The notes under the pieces are model-generated. The model saw only the letters and a list, made by a program, of their open reading frames with translations, was not told where the DNA came from and did no database searches. The translations under genes and the position numbers were made by a program. 38,861 bases of DNA, taken from Holosporales bacterium. GTDB taxonomy: Bacteria > Pseudomonadota > Alphaproteobacteria > RUG11792. Shown in pieces: positions 8,441 to 17,077 of the stretch (positions are counted from its first letter, which is position 1; every line of letters begins with the position of its first letter). Location of the stretch: NCBI GenBank assembly GCA_031258785.1, contig JAIRMJ010000038.1, forward strand, positions 1 through 38,861. The letters run 5' to 3'.

Positions 8441-9355
8441 CTAGTTAAAATCGTCGCCAATTTGCAATTTGTTGAAGTGTATCGTTGGGGGTGCTCCTAT
8501 ATTTGTGGTGGTTGTGGTGATCTTTGCCCCGTTGCTGATGACCACACCTTTTTTCACCGAGAAATCGCTGTTGCAATTTAGAATTATCTCAGAGTCTCTG
8601 CCACTGACGGATACTGGTGCGTTTTTAAAAAATGAGTTTTCGGCGTTTTGGAAGGTAACCTTCGATTTTGTTACGGTTACCATTTTATCTTCGAAGTCTG
8701 AGTTGTTCCCGCTGAATTCGTATTGAGCGTTGTTTAGGCTGAGAGATTGTCCGTATTCGCCACCATTTTGTTTATTGCTTATAGACATCGGAATGGAGAG
8801 CGCTGATTCGTCTGTCATTCCAGGTTTCAGGTTAATTGTCGAGTTTTCTGAATCTGAAATTAATGCAAGAGTTTTCCCAGCTTGGTTGTGTTCGTTAGTC
8901 TGCAACAGATTGAACAAATTGTCTGTGCAGGTTACTTCTGTCTTTACCGGAATTGGACTATGGGCTGCTGTTCGTGGGGTTCCGACCACAGTTCCATCAC
9001 GTGAAGTGCTTTCTTGTAATGTGAATTTACAGCGGCTGATGTCGTGTGTCTGGTCCAGAGTATACGTGTTACTAATTGCTTTGTGATTTACTATTGTAAC
9101 GCTGCCTGTGCTATTCTCGGAATCGCAAATGGAATTTGGATCGAAAATGAGCTGACCGTAGTAGTTGTTTATAACCCCACCATTTGCCACTATCAAGCTG
9201 CTGTTACCAAGTACCTTTATCGTTGTACCGGACTGGAGGGTGGTATTGGACGGCAACTTAAAGCTCGTTCGCTCAGTCGCGTGCGATGCTCCAAGTGTCG
9301 TAGTGAGTAACACATCCAATATTAGCAGCGCCTCTTTGGCAAATTTACTTGTCAC
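8441..9355 (-). CDS. Exported beta-solenoid-like protein, paralogue B of a tandem pair
   Basis: The 304 residues start at a GTG (9355-9353), two codons in frame after the stop of the upstream paralogue. The N-terminus (TSKFAKEALLILDVLLTTTLGASHA) looks like a signal peptide with cleavage after SHA, although an Asp interrupts the core. The body is rich in Asn, Ser, Thr, Val and Ile in short strand-like repeats such as GTTIKVLGNSSLIVANGG, resembling right-handed beta-helix or autotransporter passenger sequence. No autotransporter barrel is present. It aligns with the 9359-10321 product at both ends: 'SLIVANGGVINNYYGQLIF' with 'TLEILAGATVKNYGTIKL', and 'FSGNNSDFEDKMVTVT' with 'LNGNNSYFQNKEVTIT'. 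Family unknown to me; probably secreted or surface-exposed. Confidence 0.7.
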   Translation of the reverse strand: MTSKFAKEALLILDVLLTTTLGASHATERTSFKLPSNTTLQSGTTIKVLGNSSLIVANGGVINNYYGQLIFDPNSICDSENSTGSVTIVNHKAISNTYTLDQTHDISRCKFTLQESTSRDGTVVGTPRTAAHSPIPVKTEVTCTDNLFNLLQTNEHNQAGKTLALISDSENSTINLKPGMTDESALSIPMSISNKQNGGEYGQSLSLNNAQYEFSGNNSDFEDKMVTVTKSKVTFQNAENSFFKNAPVSVSGRDSEIILNCNSDFSVKKGVVISNGAKITTTTTNIGAPPTIHFNKLQIGDDFN

Positions 9356-9358
9356 CGT

Positions 9359-10321
9359 TTAGCCATCCTGCGTGCCAATTGTGATAGTAGTAGCTTCACC
9401 AGTTAATTCAAAGCCACTTAATTGACTCAGATTGAGTGTTGAATTTCCACTTACCGTTATGTTTTTGCTGCGCACGACATTGTCGCCAGCTACTGTCACT
9501 TCCGATCTTCCACTAATTACCATGACAGCTTCTGGGAAGAAAGATATGGGGGCGTTGTTGAAAGCGACCGTTGCTTGATCTGTTATGGTCACCTCTTTAT
9601 TCTGAAAATAGCTATTGTTTCCATTCAGTGTAAGTTGGTTGGTACTCCCTTTTATAGCCAGAGCTTGTGGATGTTTCTTGGTCGCCCCCTGGTTCGCTAT
9701 ATTCCCTATCGCTGCATTTATGGTTAATGCGTTGCCATCTAACTCAAGTTCAGCAGTTTCATTTTCATTCTCAGATGCAAGTACCAGTACGTTGTTTGTC
9801 GTTCCTAGTGTTGTTGCTGCAGTGTGAATCGCATCAGACGTAGTGTTAGTGACTGTTGATTCGTCCCTATGCATTTGTTGTACACTTGCTGCAATAGTAG
9901 CCTGCCCCACGTTAATAGTGGGGCACACCACTTTACCAACTTTTTGAATATCGGTTCGCCGTGTTATTTCATGAAAGCTAGGGGTATTGATACTAGCATA
10001 CCCCGATGGAGGGTTAGTTGTTAAACTGTCTACCACAAGTGTCCAAGCAGTGCTGTCGATGTTTTGAATGGTTGCGTCTGTTCCACTATTCCCTTCGGAG
10101 TTGGTAATGCTTGAATTAGCTTCGAGTTTTATTGTGCCGTAGTTTTTAACTGTAGCGCCAGCTAGTATCTCAAGTGTGCTACCCCCGAGAATTATTACTT
10201 CTGCGCCATATTTGATTTCATGCCCATCTCCCAGAATCAGCTTTGACGTATCCTGTGTGGCCAATGCGCTACAAAATGCGGCACCTATCATCCACGTTGT
10301 CACCGATATCAACTTATTCAT
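9359..10321 (-). CDS. Exported beta-solenoid-like protein, paralogue A of a tandem pair
   Basis: The frame is open to 10402, but the ATG at 10321 has a GGGAG site 6 bases upstream and begins a proper signal peptide (MNKLISVTTWMIGAAFCSALA, cleavage after ALA), giving 320 residues. The mature protein shows strand-turn repeats (VIILGGSTLEILAGATVKNY, then LDGNALTINAAIGN, LAIKGSTNQLTLNGNN, ITVSGNSTLNLSQL), as expected for a beta-helix. It is the upstream and longer member of the tandem pair. Upstream lies an A/T-tract region (10428-10500) containing the palindrome TTGTTAACAA at 10428-10437. I recognise no named family. Export is well supported; a surface role is inference. Confidence 0.75.
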   Translation of the reverse strand: MNKLISVTTWMIGAAFCSALATQDTSKLILGDGHEIKYGAEVIILGGSTLEILAGATVKNYGTIKLEANSSITNSEGNSGTDATIQNIDSTAWTLVVDSLTTNPPSGYASINTPSFHEITRRTDIQKVGKVVCPTINVGQATIAASVQQMHRDESTVTNTTSDAIHTAATTLGTTNNVLVLASENENETAELELDGNALTINAAIGNIANQGATKKHPQALAIKGSTNQLTLNGNNSYFQNKEVTITDQATVAFNNAPISFFPEAVMVISGRSEVTVAGDNVVRSKNITVSGNSTLNLSQLSGFELTGEATTITIGTQDG

Positions 10322-10570
10322 AAGCCACTCCCGCCTACCAACTGTTATCGAAACGGTGTGTGCCGTTGCTATCGGCTGTTCTCGTTTCTTCCCTTGGTTC
10401 AATACTACGTGATAAATGGTTAGAAAATTGTTAACAAATTTATCTATTTTTTTATTTTTTTTGTCCCAATTTTTTATAGTTTTGGTGATTCCTTATCATC
10501 ATCATTAGCTTCATCAAATTCCGCTCTGACCAGACTTCTGTTTATGAGCGCTGCCTCAGTCAGCTCTGGC

Positions 10571-11341
10571 CTAAAAGTGCGTGCCTATGATATTTGTACC
10601 GCAGTCAACATGCACAATCTCCCCAGTAATACCGGATGCAAGATCGCTTAAGAGGAATGTGCATGCATCTCCTATATCCTTTTGCGTTACATTTCTCTTC
10701 ATAGGAGATCTCTGTCTATCGTACTCAAGAATCTTGGAAAATTCTCCAACACCTGATGCCGCAAGAGTTTTTATAGGGCCAGCAGAGATAGCGTTGACGC
10801 GGATCCCTCCCGGGCCGAGGTCGTTAGCCAGGTACCGTACGCTTGTTTCCAACGCGGACTTTGCAAGTGCCATTACGTTGTAATTTGGAACAACCTTCTC
10901 AGAACCGTAGTATGTCAATGTTACGATGCTTCCGCCATTTGGCATTAGCTTCGCGGCATGCCTGCAGACTTCTGTGAACGAGTAACATGAGATATTCATG
11001 GCATTTAGAAAGTTCGCTCTGGACGTATTACAGTATTTGCCAGTGAGTTCATTTTTATCTGAAAATGCTATTGAATGTGCAACGAAGTCAATAGGACCGA
11101 CCTTAGTTAGGATCTCATCAAATGCCACTTCGATTTGTCCATCGATGGCAACGTCGCATAGTGTTACGTCTGTGCATCCAAAGTCGGCAGCAATATCGGA
11201 GATTTTGTTCCTGAAATATTCCGTCTGAGTCGTGAAGAGCAACCCAGCGCCTTGCCTGTTCAGTGACTCCGCTATTCCGTACGCTATTGAGAACTTGTTG
11301 GCAAGACCCATTATTAGTCCCTTTTTGCCTTGCATTATCAT
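10571..11341 (-). CDS. fabI: Enoyl-[acyl-carrier-protein] reductase, NADH (FabI)
   Basis: FabI catalyses the last reductive step of each fatty acid elongation cycle in the cytoplasm. The 256 residues match the family. The N-terminal nucleotide site reads GLANKFSIAYGIA. The active-site Tyr154 and Lys161 sit in YNVMALAK, preceded by Tyr144-Tyr145 (TLTYYGSEK). Further hallmarks are AISAGPIKTLAASG and the end GEIVHVDCGTNIIG. The ATG at 11341 has GGAG 8 bases upstream; a second ATG two codons later is possible. It starts 17 bases after the eno stop, so the two form an operon. A +1 frame stays open for 32 further codons just past the TAG stop (see findings). Confidence 0.96.
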   Translation of the reverse strand: MIMQGKKGLIMGLANKFSIAYGIAESLNRQGAGLLFTTQTEYFRNKISDIAADFGCTDVTLCDVAIDGQIEVAFDEILTKVGPIDFVAHSIAFSDKNELTGKYCNTSRANFLNAMNISCYSFTEVCRHAAKLMPNGGSIVTLTYYGSEKVVPNYNVMALAKSALETSVRYLANDLGPGGIRVNAISAGPIKTLAASGVGEFSKILEYDRQRSPMKRNVTQKDIGDACTFLLSDLASGITGEIVHVDCGTNIIGTHF

Positions 11342-11358
11342 GTCTTTCTCCAGAAAAT

Positions 11359-12585
11359 TTACAATTCCTCTGCTATTTTGAGCAACCTGTTGTATTTTGC
11401 AATACGCTCACCTCTTGCAGGTGCCCCGGTTTTTATGTATTGGGCCGAGGTAGCCACTGCCAAATCAGAGATCGTTGTATCGTTTGTCTCGCCAGATCTA
11501 TGTGAAATAACCACCCTATAGTTATTTGCCTTGGCGATGGCAATTGTGTCTAGTGTTTCAGAAACCGTTCCAATTTGATTAAGCTTTATCAATACGGCAT
11601 TGGCTGCGCCTAAGTCTATCCCCTTTTGTAATCTCTTCTTGTTGGTTACGAATAGGTCATCTCCAACGATCTGCGTCTTTTGGCCGAGTTTTTGAGTTAT
11701 GTTGGCAAAGCCAATCCAATCTTCCTCTGCCAGTGGGTCTTCAATTGAGATTATCGGATACTCTTGTACAAGCTTTTGGTAAAATTCCAACATTTGCTCG
11801 GACGTATGGGACGTTCCTTCAAACATGTATGTGCCATCTCTGCAGAATTCTGATGCGGCTACATCTAGTGCTATCTGTACGTCACTTCCCGGCTTTAATC
11901 CAGAGGCCTCTATGGACTGCATTACGACATCCAAGGCTTGTTTGGTGGACGATAAGTTTGGAGCTATTCCGCCCTCGTCCCCAACATTGGTGTTGAGGCC
12001 AGCCTTCTTCAGAGTTTTTTTCAGATTGTGGTACACTGTCGCGCATATAAGAACATATTCCTTAAACTCAGCTGTCTTAGCTGGTACAATCATGAACTCC
12101 TGCACATCGATCTTGTTGTCCGCGTGAACTCCACCATTAAGGATATTCATCATTGGCTTTGGCAGATCTCCACATGAAATGCCTCCAAGATATCTATGCA
12201 ATGGCATGGCGTAGAAACTTGCGGCAGCCAGGCACGTCGCCATACTAACGGACAGTATCGCATTAGCCCCGAGCTTTCCCTTGTCATCTGTTCCGTCCAG
12301 TTCTATCATGATTGCATCCACCCTACGTTGGTTTGTGGCGTCCTCACCAACAACATGCGGTGCTATCCTCTCGTTTACATTAGCTACAGCGGTCAGTACG
12401 CCCTTGCCAAGAAATCTGCTGCCACCATCCCTCAGCTCCACTGCTTCGAAGGAGCCGGTAGAAGCCCCGGAAGGAACAGATGCAATCCCAGCTTGGCCAG
12501 AGCTCAGGACAACCTCTGTCTCTATGGTCGGATAGCCGCGCGAATCCAGTATCTCCCTTGCGCGTACTTTTTTTATGATTGCCAT
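11359..12585 (-). CDS. eno: Enolase
   Basis: Enolase interconverts 2-phosphoglycerate and phosphoenolpyruvate. Visible signatures are [38 protein letters not shown] (metal ligands Glu and Asp), VGDDLFVTN, the catalytic Lys in LIKLNQIGT, and [18 protein letters not shown]. The frame is open to a TTG at 12606, but the ATG at 12585 ([17 protein letters not shown]) matches the family start and has AGG 6 bases upstream, giving 408 residues. A strong promoter lies just upstream. With pyk at 19321 it indicates a working lower glycolysis, which Rickettsiaceae lack. Confidence 0.97.
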   Translation of the reverse strand: MAIIKKVRAREILDSRGYPTIETEVVLSSGQAGIASVPSGASTGSFEAVELRDGGSRFLGKGVLTAVANVNERIAPHVVGEDATNQRRVDAIMIELDGTDDKGKLGANAILSVSMATCLAAASFYAMPLHRYLGGISCGDLPKPMMNILNGGVHADNKIDVQEFMIVPAKTAEFKEYVLICATVYHNLKKTLKKAGLNTNVGDEGGIAPNLSSTKQALDVVMQSIEASGLKPGSDVQIALDVAASEFCRDGTYMFEGTSHTSEQMLEFYQKLVQEYPIISIEDPLAEEDWIGFANITQKLGQKTQIVGDDLFVTNKKRLQKGIDLGAANAVLIKLNQIGTVSETLDTIAIAKANNYRVVISHRSGETNDTTISDLAVATSAQYIKTGAPARGERIAKYNRLLKIAEEL

Positions 12586-12615
12586 ATCAGGCCTACTTGC
12601 TGCCAAATTCAGCGT

Positions 12616-12645
12616 ATTTTAGTCACATAGCCACGGATTTGTCAA
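12616..12645 (-). promoter_or_regulatory. Sigma70-type promoter for eno-fabI
   Basis: On the minus strand TTGACA (12640-12645) and TAAAAT (12616-12621) are 18 bases apart, nearly consensus. The -10 box is 30 bases upstream of the enolase ATG, giving a short leader. It sits at the edge of the candidate origin region. Confidence 0.7.
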
Positions 12646-12721
12646 AACTTTAACAATGGTTCACAAGAATTCTGGTACTTATCACACTCTGTTGCCCCCA
12701 CCAATTCCTATACGCAAAAAC

Positions 12722-12756
12722 TTATCCACCAAAGTTGTGAATAATTCTGTGGATAA
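12722..12756. other. Cluster of three DnaA boxes
   Basis: TTATCCACC at 12722-12730 (plus strand) has one mismatch to the TTATNCACA consensus. TTATTCACA at 12736-12744 and TTATCCACA at 12748-12756 (both on the minus strand) are perfect. Three such boxes with 3 to 5 base gaps are unlikely by chance and are typical of DnaA-binding regions at origins or in DnaA-regulated promoters. Confidence 0.65.
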
Positions 12757-12987
12757 CCGTAATTATCATGCTTAATCGACACGTGAATCACACGATATGA
12801 CATGTTTGTGCAATTTTTAAGCACACCAGCAATGCGTTGAAAACCAAGGAGTCAATGTATTTTTGCGTCTCAAAACAATAAAAATTTTGCAACAATCACG
12901 TTACAAACGAAATAAGGCTTGCTTGTTGATAGTTTGTCGATAAAAAAATCAGTTTTTGTGTATTTTTTTTGTAGAAATCTATGGAAA

Positions 12988-13003
12988 TGTTCCACGTGGA
13001 GCA
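12988..13003. other. parS-like ParB-binding palindrome
   Basis: The 16 bases TGTTCCACGTGGAGCA match the near-universal bacterial parS (TGTTTCACGTGAAACA) at 13 of 16 positions and are palindromic apart from one base pair. Variants with TCC/GGA around the CACGTG core occur in alphaproteobacteria. parS sites cluster near oriC, which agrees with the DnaA boxes 230 bases away. Confidence 0.6.
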
Positions 13004-13162
13004 TTTTTGACTTCCAGATTCTGGGGACGTCGTGGCTCCATGTGTGGAATACTGTGTAGTTCCCGCTGTGCAGTTCCTATTTAAAACTTGCAAAATCTAC
13101 GTGGTTAAGGCAGTATCTGTTGTGTTGTCTTGTTTTCAAAATTCTGAAAGGAGGGGAGAAAT

Positions 13163-13366
13163 GTGGAAGTTAATGTTAATGACAATAATGTAGATCATGC
13201 CTTAAGGATATTGAAAAAGAAGATGCAAAGAGAGGGTGTTTACAGGGATATGAAGATACACAGGCACTTTGAAAAGCCTTCGGAAAAGAGGGCGCGCAAG
13301 AGAGTAGAGTCACTTAGGAGAACGAGGAAGCTCAGCAGGAGGCGGCTCGAGAGAGAGGGCTACTGA
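13163..13366 (+). CDS. rpsU: Small ribosomal subunit protein bS21
   Basis: bS21 binds the 30S platform near the anti-Shine-Dalgarno region. The 67 residues show the family pattern: a short N-terminus, [31 protein letters not shown], then an Arg-rich basic tail ([16 protein letters not shown]). The start is a GTG at 13163; an AGGAGG at 13149-13154 with an 8-base gap decides it. It is the first gene rightward from the candidate origin and is followed after 44 bases by valS. Confidence 0.94.
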   Translation: MEVNVNDNNVDHALRILKKKMQREGVYRDMKIHRHFEKPSEKRARKRVESLRRTRKLSRRRLEREGY

Positions 13367-13410
13367 TAAGGTGTGTGCGTGATCTTTGCGTGATGAACTG
13401 AGGAAGACAG

Positions 13411-15717
13411 ATGCTAGAAAAGGTGTATGACCCCAAGAAGTTCGAGAAAGAGGTCTATGAGGCCACAAATGATGAGTTTTATCCGGGTGTGGTGAAGTCC
13501 GGGGCGGCGGCGTTTTCCGTTCTTATGCCGCCTCCAAACGTTACTGGGAGTCTGCACGTTGGACACGCTCTCACATATACGATTCAGGATATCCTGATAA
13601 GGTACCACAGGTGCAGAGGGTTTGATACGCTCTGGCAGCCTGGCACGGATCATGCCGGAATCGCTACTCAGCTGGTCGTGTCTCGCGAGCTAGAGGCAAG
13701 CGGTGTTGATGTGGCCGCTCTTGAAGCTGATGAGTTGATCTCTAAAATATGGGGATGGAAGGAAAAATCTGGGGAACAAATTGTTAGACAGCAGATGGCT
13801 ATGGGATGCTCGGCTCCATGGAGTCTCTCGAGGTTCACAATGGACGAGCATTTTAGCAAGGCCGTAATAGAGGTCTTTGTACGTCTCTACAAGGATGGTC
13901 TGATCTTTAGGGAAAAAAGGCTCGTAAACTGGGATACTAAGCTCAGGACTGCCATATCAGACCTTGAGATACAGAACAAGGAAGAGAAGGGGACTCTGTG
14001 GCATATAAAATACGAACTTGAGAACTCTGATGGATATATCACAATAGCCACGACCAGGCCAGAGACTATGTTTGGAGATACAGCGGTTGCCGTCCACCCA
14101 TTAGATCAGAGGTATGTACCTATGGTTGGCAAGAGGGTCAGAATCCCATATACCGACAGAACGGTTCCGATCATCTGTGATGAATACATAGATATGGAGA
14201 AGGGAACTGGCTGCCTCAAGGTAACCCCAGCGCACGATGTAAATGATTTTGCGATTGGCAAACGCCATTCTCTTGAGATGATCACTGTGATAGGTATGGA
14301 TGGTCATATGAAGACATCTGTGGACGTTCCGGAGTTTCTCAGAGGTCTGTATCTGAAGAAAGCCAGAAAGATTCTGCTGGAAAAGCTTGAAGAGGACGGA
14401 CTTTTAGCGACAAAGGAGGAGGTACTGCACACAATCCCATATGGTGATAGATCTGGGACTGTCATAGAGCCACTTCTAACAGATCAGTGGTTTGTAGATT
14501 CGAAGACCCTAGCAGGAGCGGCTATCAATGTTGTAGAGGATGGCAGCGTATGCTTCTACCCCAAAAAGTGGGAAAATACGTACTTCAACTGGATGAGGAA
14601 CATAGAGCCGTGGTGCATATCAAGGCAGATTGTGTGGGGACACAGGATCCCGGCATGGTATGGGCCAAGTGGCGAGATATTTGTTGAGAGAACAGAGGAG
14701 GAGGCCGTAGAAGCTGCCATGCGACACGGTATCGGGAAGGAGCAACTGCGGCGAGAAACAGACGTATTAGACACGTGGTTCTCTTCAGCTCTGTGGCCGT
14801 TCGTGACGCTTGGCTGGCCAAATGAAACGGAGGCGCTAAGACGGCATTATCCAACCTCTGTCTTGGTAACTGGGTTCGATATTATCTTTTTTTGGATTGC
14901 TCGTATGCTAATGATGAGTCTGTATTTCATGAAGAAGATCCCGTTCAAGGACATATATATCCATGCCTTGGTGCGCGACACAAGCGGTCAGAAAATGTCG
15001 AAGTCAAAAGGTAATATAGTTGATCCGCTCGCTCTTATGGAAGAGTTTGGGGCGGACGCCCTGAGATTTACCTTGGCATTTTTGTCGGTTCCGGGAAGAG
15101 ACATAAAACTTGGTGTAGAACACGTGAAAATCAGTAGAAACTTTATAACCAAGATCTGGAACGCGGCGAGGTTCCTTCAGACGAAGGGAATTGAGTTTGT
15201 GGATGCAGGTATACAAAGCATTGGTGTGAAACGTAAGCTGAATCACTGGATCATTGCAAAACTGAATTGGTTCAAACGTGAGATAGCTCAGGATTTTGTT
15301 GATTACAGGTTTGATTACGCCACAAGGAACATACAATTCTTCGTGAGGGATACTTTTTGTGATTTCTTCATTGAAGCGATCAAATTCCAAGATGATGACG
15401 AGACAAGAGCGGTGGCCGCTAGCGTGTTCGCAAACATCCTTGTGGTGGCGCACCCGTTTATGCCATTTGTTACAGATCACCTTGCGGACGTGCTTGGTAT
15501 TAGCAAAACGCTTTCTGTTGGGTTGGATGGATACGAGTGCGACATAGAAACGTCATCTGAATATGAACAAGAGGTGGACAGTTTCGTGGAGCTAATACAC
15601 AAGATCAGGTCTGAAAGGCAGGAGCACGGAGCTGAAAGCGCAGAGTATCTTGAACTGCGCACAAAACTTTGTGGATGGCCAGGGGAATTGAGAGGCATTG
15701 CTGGAATCGTTCGATAA
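13411..15717 (+). CDS. valS: Valyl-tRNA synthetase, short C-terminus
   Basis: ValRS is a class I enzyme that charges tRNA-Val. The HIGH-type motif is seen in PPPNVTGSLHVGHAL, the editing domain in TTRPETMFGDTAVAVHP, the Trp-rich motif in WCISRQIVWGHRIPAWYG, and KMSKS in SGQKMSKSKGNIVDP. At 768 residues it is clearly shorter than usual bacterial ValRS (about 870-950). The protein stops soon after the anticodon-binding domain, so the C-terminal coiled-coil arm that grips the tRNA is missing. The PPPNVTGSLHVGHAL motif looks bacterial in type; the known Rickettsia ValRS is archaeal in type. The last 20 bases overlap rmuC. Confidence 0.95.
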   Translation: MLEKVYDPKKFEKEVYEATNDEFYPGVVKSGAAAFSVLMPPPNVTGSLHVGHALTYTIQDILIRYHRCRGFDTLWQPGTDHAGIATQLVVSRELEASGVDVAALEADELISKIWGWKEKSGEQIVRQQMAMGCSAPWSLSRFTMDEHFSKAVIEVFVRLYKDGLIFREKRLVNWDTKLRTAISDLEIQNKEEKGTLWHIKYELENSDGYITIATTRPETMFGDTAVAVHPLDQRYVPMVGKRVRIPYTDRTVPIICDEYIDMEKGTGCLKVTPAHDVNDFAIGKRHSLEMITVIGMDGHMKTSVDVPEFLRGLYLKKARKILLEKLEEDGLLATKEEVLHTIPYGDRSGTVIEPLLTDQWFVDSKTLAGAAINVVEDGSVCFYPKKWENTYFNWMRNIEPWCISRQIVWGHRIPAWYGPSGEIFVERTEEEAVEAAMRHGIGKEQLRRETDVLDTWFSSALWPFVTLGWPNETEALRRHYPTSVLVTGFDIIFFWIARMLMMSLYFMKKIPFKDIYIHALVRDTSGQKMSKSKGNIVDPLALMEEFGADALRFTLAFLSVPGRDIKLGVEHVKISRNFITKIWNAARFLQTKGIEFVDAGIQSIGVKRKLNHWIIAKLNWFKREIAQDFVDYRFDYATRNIQFFVRDTFCDFFIEAIKFQDDDETRAVAASVFANILVVAHPFMPFVTDHLADVLGISKTLSVGLDGYECDIETSSEYEQEVDSFVELIHKIRSERQEHGAESAEYLELRTKLCGWPGELRGIAGIVR

Positions 15718-16858
15718 TTTGCACCTAGTCCTCTGCCTCATAATAGGTGGGCTCATTTGCTTTGTGCTCTTTCTCATGCGGCGCAATTATGTTCTGAAGA
15801 ACATCATGGATGCAAATAGGCTTATGTATCAATCACAAGTCTCTTTAGAGGAAAAATTTAAAAATATTTCAAATGAGATACTACTGAGAAGTCATCATGA
15901 TTTCATAGATATAGCTAAGGAGACATTCGATAAGATCTTGAGTGTTGAAAAGGCGGAGTACGACAAGAAGCAAATCAGCTTCCTGAACATCATACAGCCG
16001 ATCCAGGAAACGCTGCTTCTCTTTGATACAAAGCTATCGCAGCTCGAAAAGGAACGAGTCGATGCATATAGTGACCTGAGGAGGCAAGTCAAAGATCTGA
16101 TGCTGTATCAACAGGAGATACAGAGGGAGACAAATGCACTAAGTAGAGCTCTATCGACGCCATTTATGAGTGGCCAGTGGGGAGAGATGCAGCTGAGGAG
16201 AGTCGTCGAAATAGCTGGCATGATACCGTACTGCGATTTCGTTGAGCAGCAGCAAGGCGAAAATAACAGATTACGGCCAGATATGATCATTAAGCTTCCA
16301 GGAGAGAGACATATCATAGTTGACGCGAAGGCTCCAATTGACGCGTACATGCAAGCTGTGAACACGGGAGAAGAAGCGTTCATGGAAGCGCATGCAAAGC
16401 GAATAAAAGCACACATCAAGGCTCTTGGCCAGAAATCATACTGGGAACAGTTCTCGCAAAGTCCTGAGTTCGTCTTGATGTTTCTCCCAGGAGAATCGTT
16501 CTTCAGTTCTGCAATCAAGAAAGATCCAACGTTGGTGGAATATGGGGTCCAAGAAAGGGTCATCATCACCACTCCAATCACTCTCATAGCGCTCCTTAAG
16601 GCCATCTCTTTCTCATGGCGCAACGAGGCAATCGCCCGGAATGCCAAGCAAATAGGAGAAGTCGGACGGGCTCTGTTCTACAGCTTAGAAAAACTCATAG
16701 TCTCCTCCAAAGGCTTCTATAAGAGAATCCAAAAAGACGTCGAAGAATATGAAAAAATAGACAGATTTATAGACAACGACATCGTCAAAGCTGCCAAGCG
16801 CTTGAAGATCCTTGGTGGCGAAATCTCTGGCGGTGACAATATTGGGGAAGATGGATGA
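15698..16858 (+). CDS. rmuC: DNA recombination protein RmuC family
   Basis: RmuC proteins limit inversions at inverted repeats and carry a PD-(D/E)xK nuclease-like fold. The 386 residues start with a membrane anchor (LVLCLIIGGLICFVLFLM). A coiled-coil follows (about 30-150). The conserved RmuC core includes SGQWGEMQLRRVVEIAGM, LRPDMIIKLPGERHIIVDAKAPIDAY with the Asp and Lys of the nuclease motif, FLPGESFFSSA, and ITTPITLIALLKA. The start is a TTG at 15698 inside the valS end; it is chosen because it includes the anchor. It is translationally coupled to valS. Confidence 0.93.
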   Translation: MLESFDNLHLVLCLIIGGLICFVLFLMRRNYVLKNIMDANRLMYQSQVSLEEKFKNISNEILLRSHHDFIDIAKETFDKILSVEKAEYDKKQISFLNIIQPIQETLLLFDTKLSQLEKERVDAYSDLRRQVKDLMLYQQEIQRETNALSRALSTPFMSGQWGEMQLRRVVEIAGMIPYCDFVEQQQGENNRLRPDMIIKLPGERHIIVDAKAPIDAYMQAVNTGEEAFMEAHAKRIKAHIKALGQKSYWEQFSQSPEFVLMFLPGESFFSSAIKKDPTLVEYGVQERVIITTPITLIALLKAISFSWRNEAIARNAKQIGEVGRALFYSLEKLIVSSKGFYKRIQKDVEEYEKIDRFIDNDIVKAAKRLKILGGEISGGDNIGEDG

Positions 16859-17077
16859 GTTATCAAGTCTGACTTGGTACAGCGCGACAAAGTTCTCGCA
16901 TCATGGATTTGTTTCGTGTGGATCGAGATAAGCTGAGTACTCACATCGGCATAGCGCCAGTCATTGCTATTTGGCGGATGATCATCATTTTTATTGTTTG
17001 TTTCTCCTTGTAGCTCGTTTTATCGTATACTACTAGCTGGCAAGAGCACAAGACAGGTCGACAGATAAGGGCTCCCC

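Larger units (their letters stand above)
12646..13148. other. Gene-free region with DnaA boxes and a parS-like site: candidate oriC/centromere
   Basis: This is about 500 bases without a convincing gene between divergent eno (minus) and rpsU (plus). It holds three DnaA-box sequences in 35 bases (12722-12756), a parS-like palindrome (12988-13003), a CACGTG core at 12780-12785 whose right flank resembles a second degenerate parS half-site, and A/T-rich tracts from 12870 to 12970 that could act as an unwinding element. Genes for 5 kb to the left point left and genes for 7.6 kb to the right point right, as expected around an origin. The gene neighbours differ from the hemE-linked origin known in Caulobacter, so the assignment is inference. 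Confidence 0.5.

Noticed and set aside
10322-10402. 27-residue extension of the exported paralogue A
   Set aside because: The signal peptide and ribosome binding site both point to the ATG at 10321.
15004-15480. 158-residue minus-strand frame within valS
   Set aside because: Antisense of ValRS with no recognisable motif.
16108-16647. 179-residue minus-strand frame within rmuC
   Set aside because: Antisense of the conserved RmuC core.
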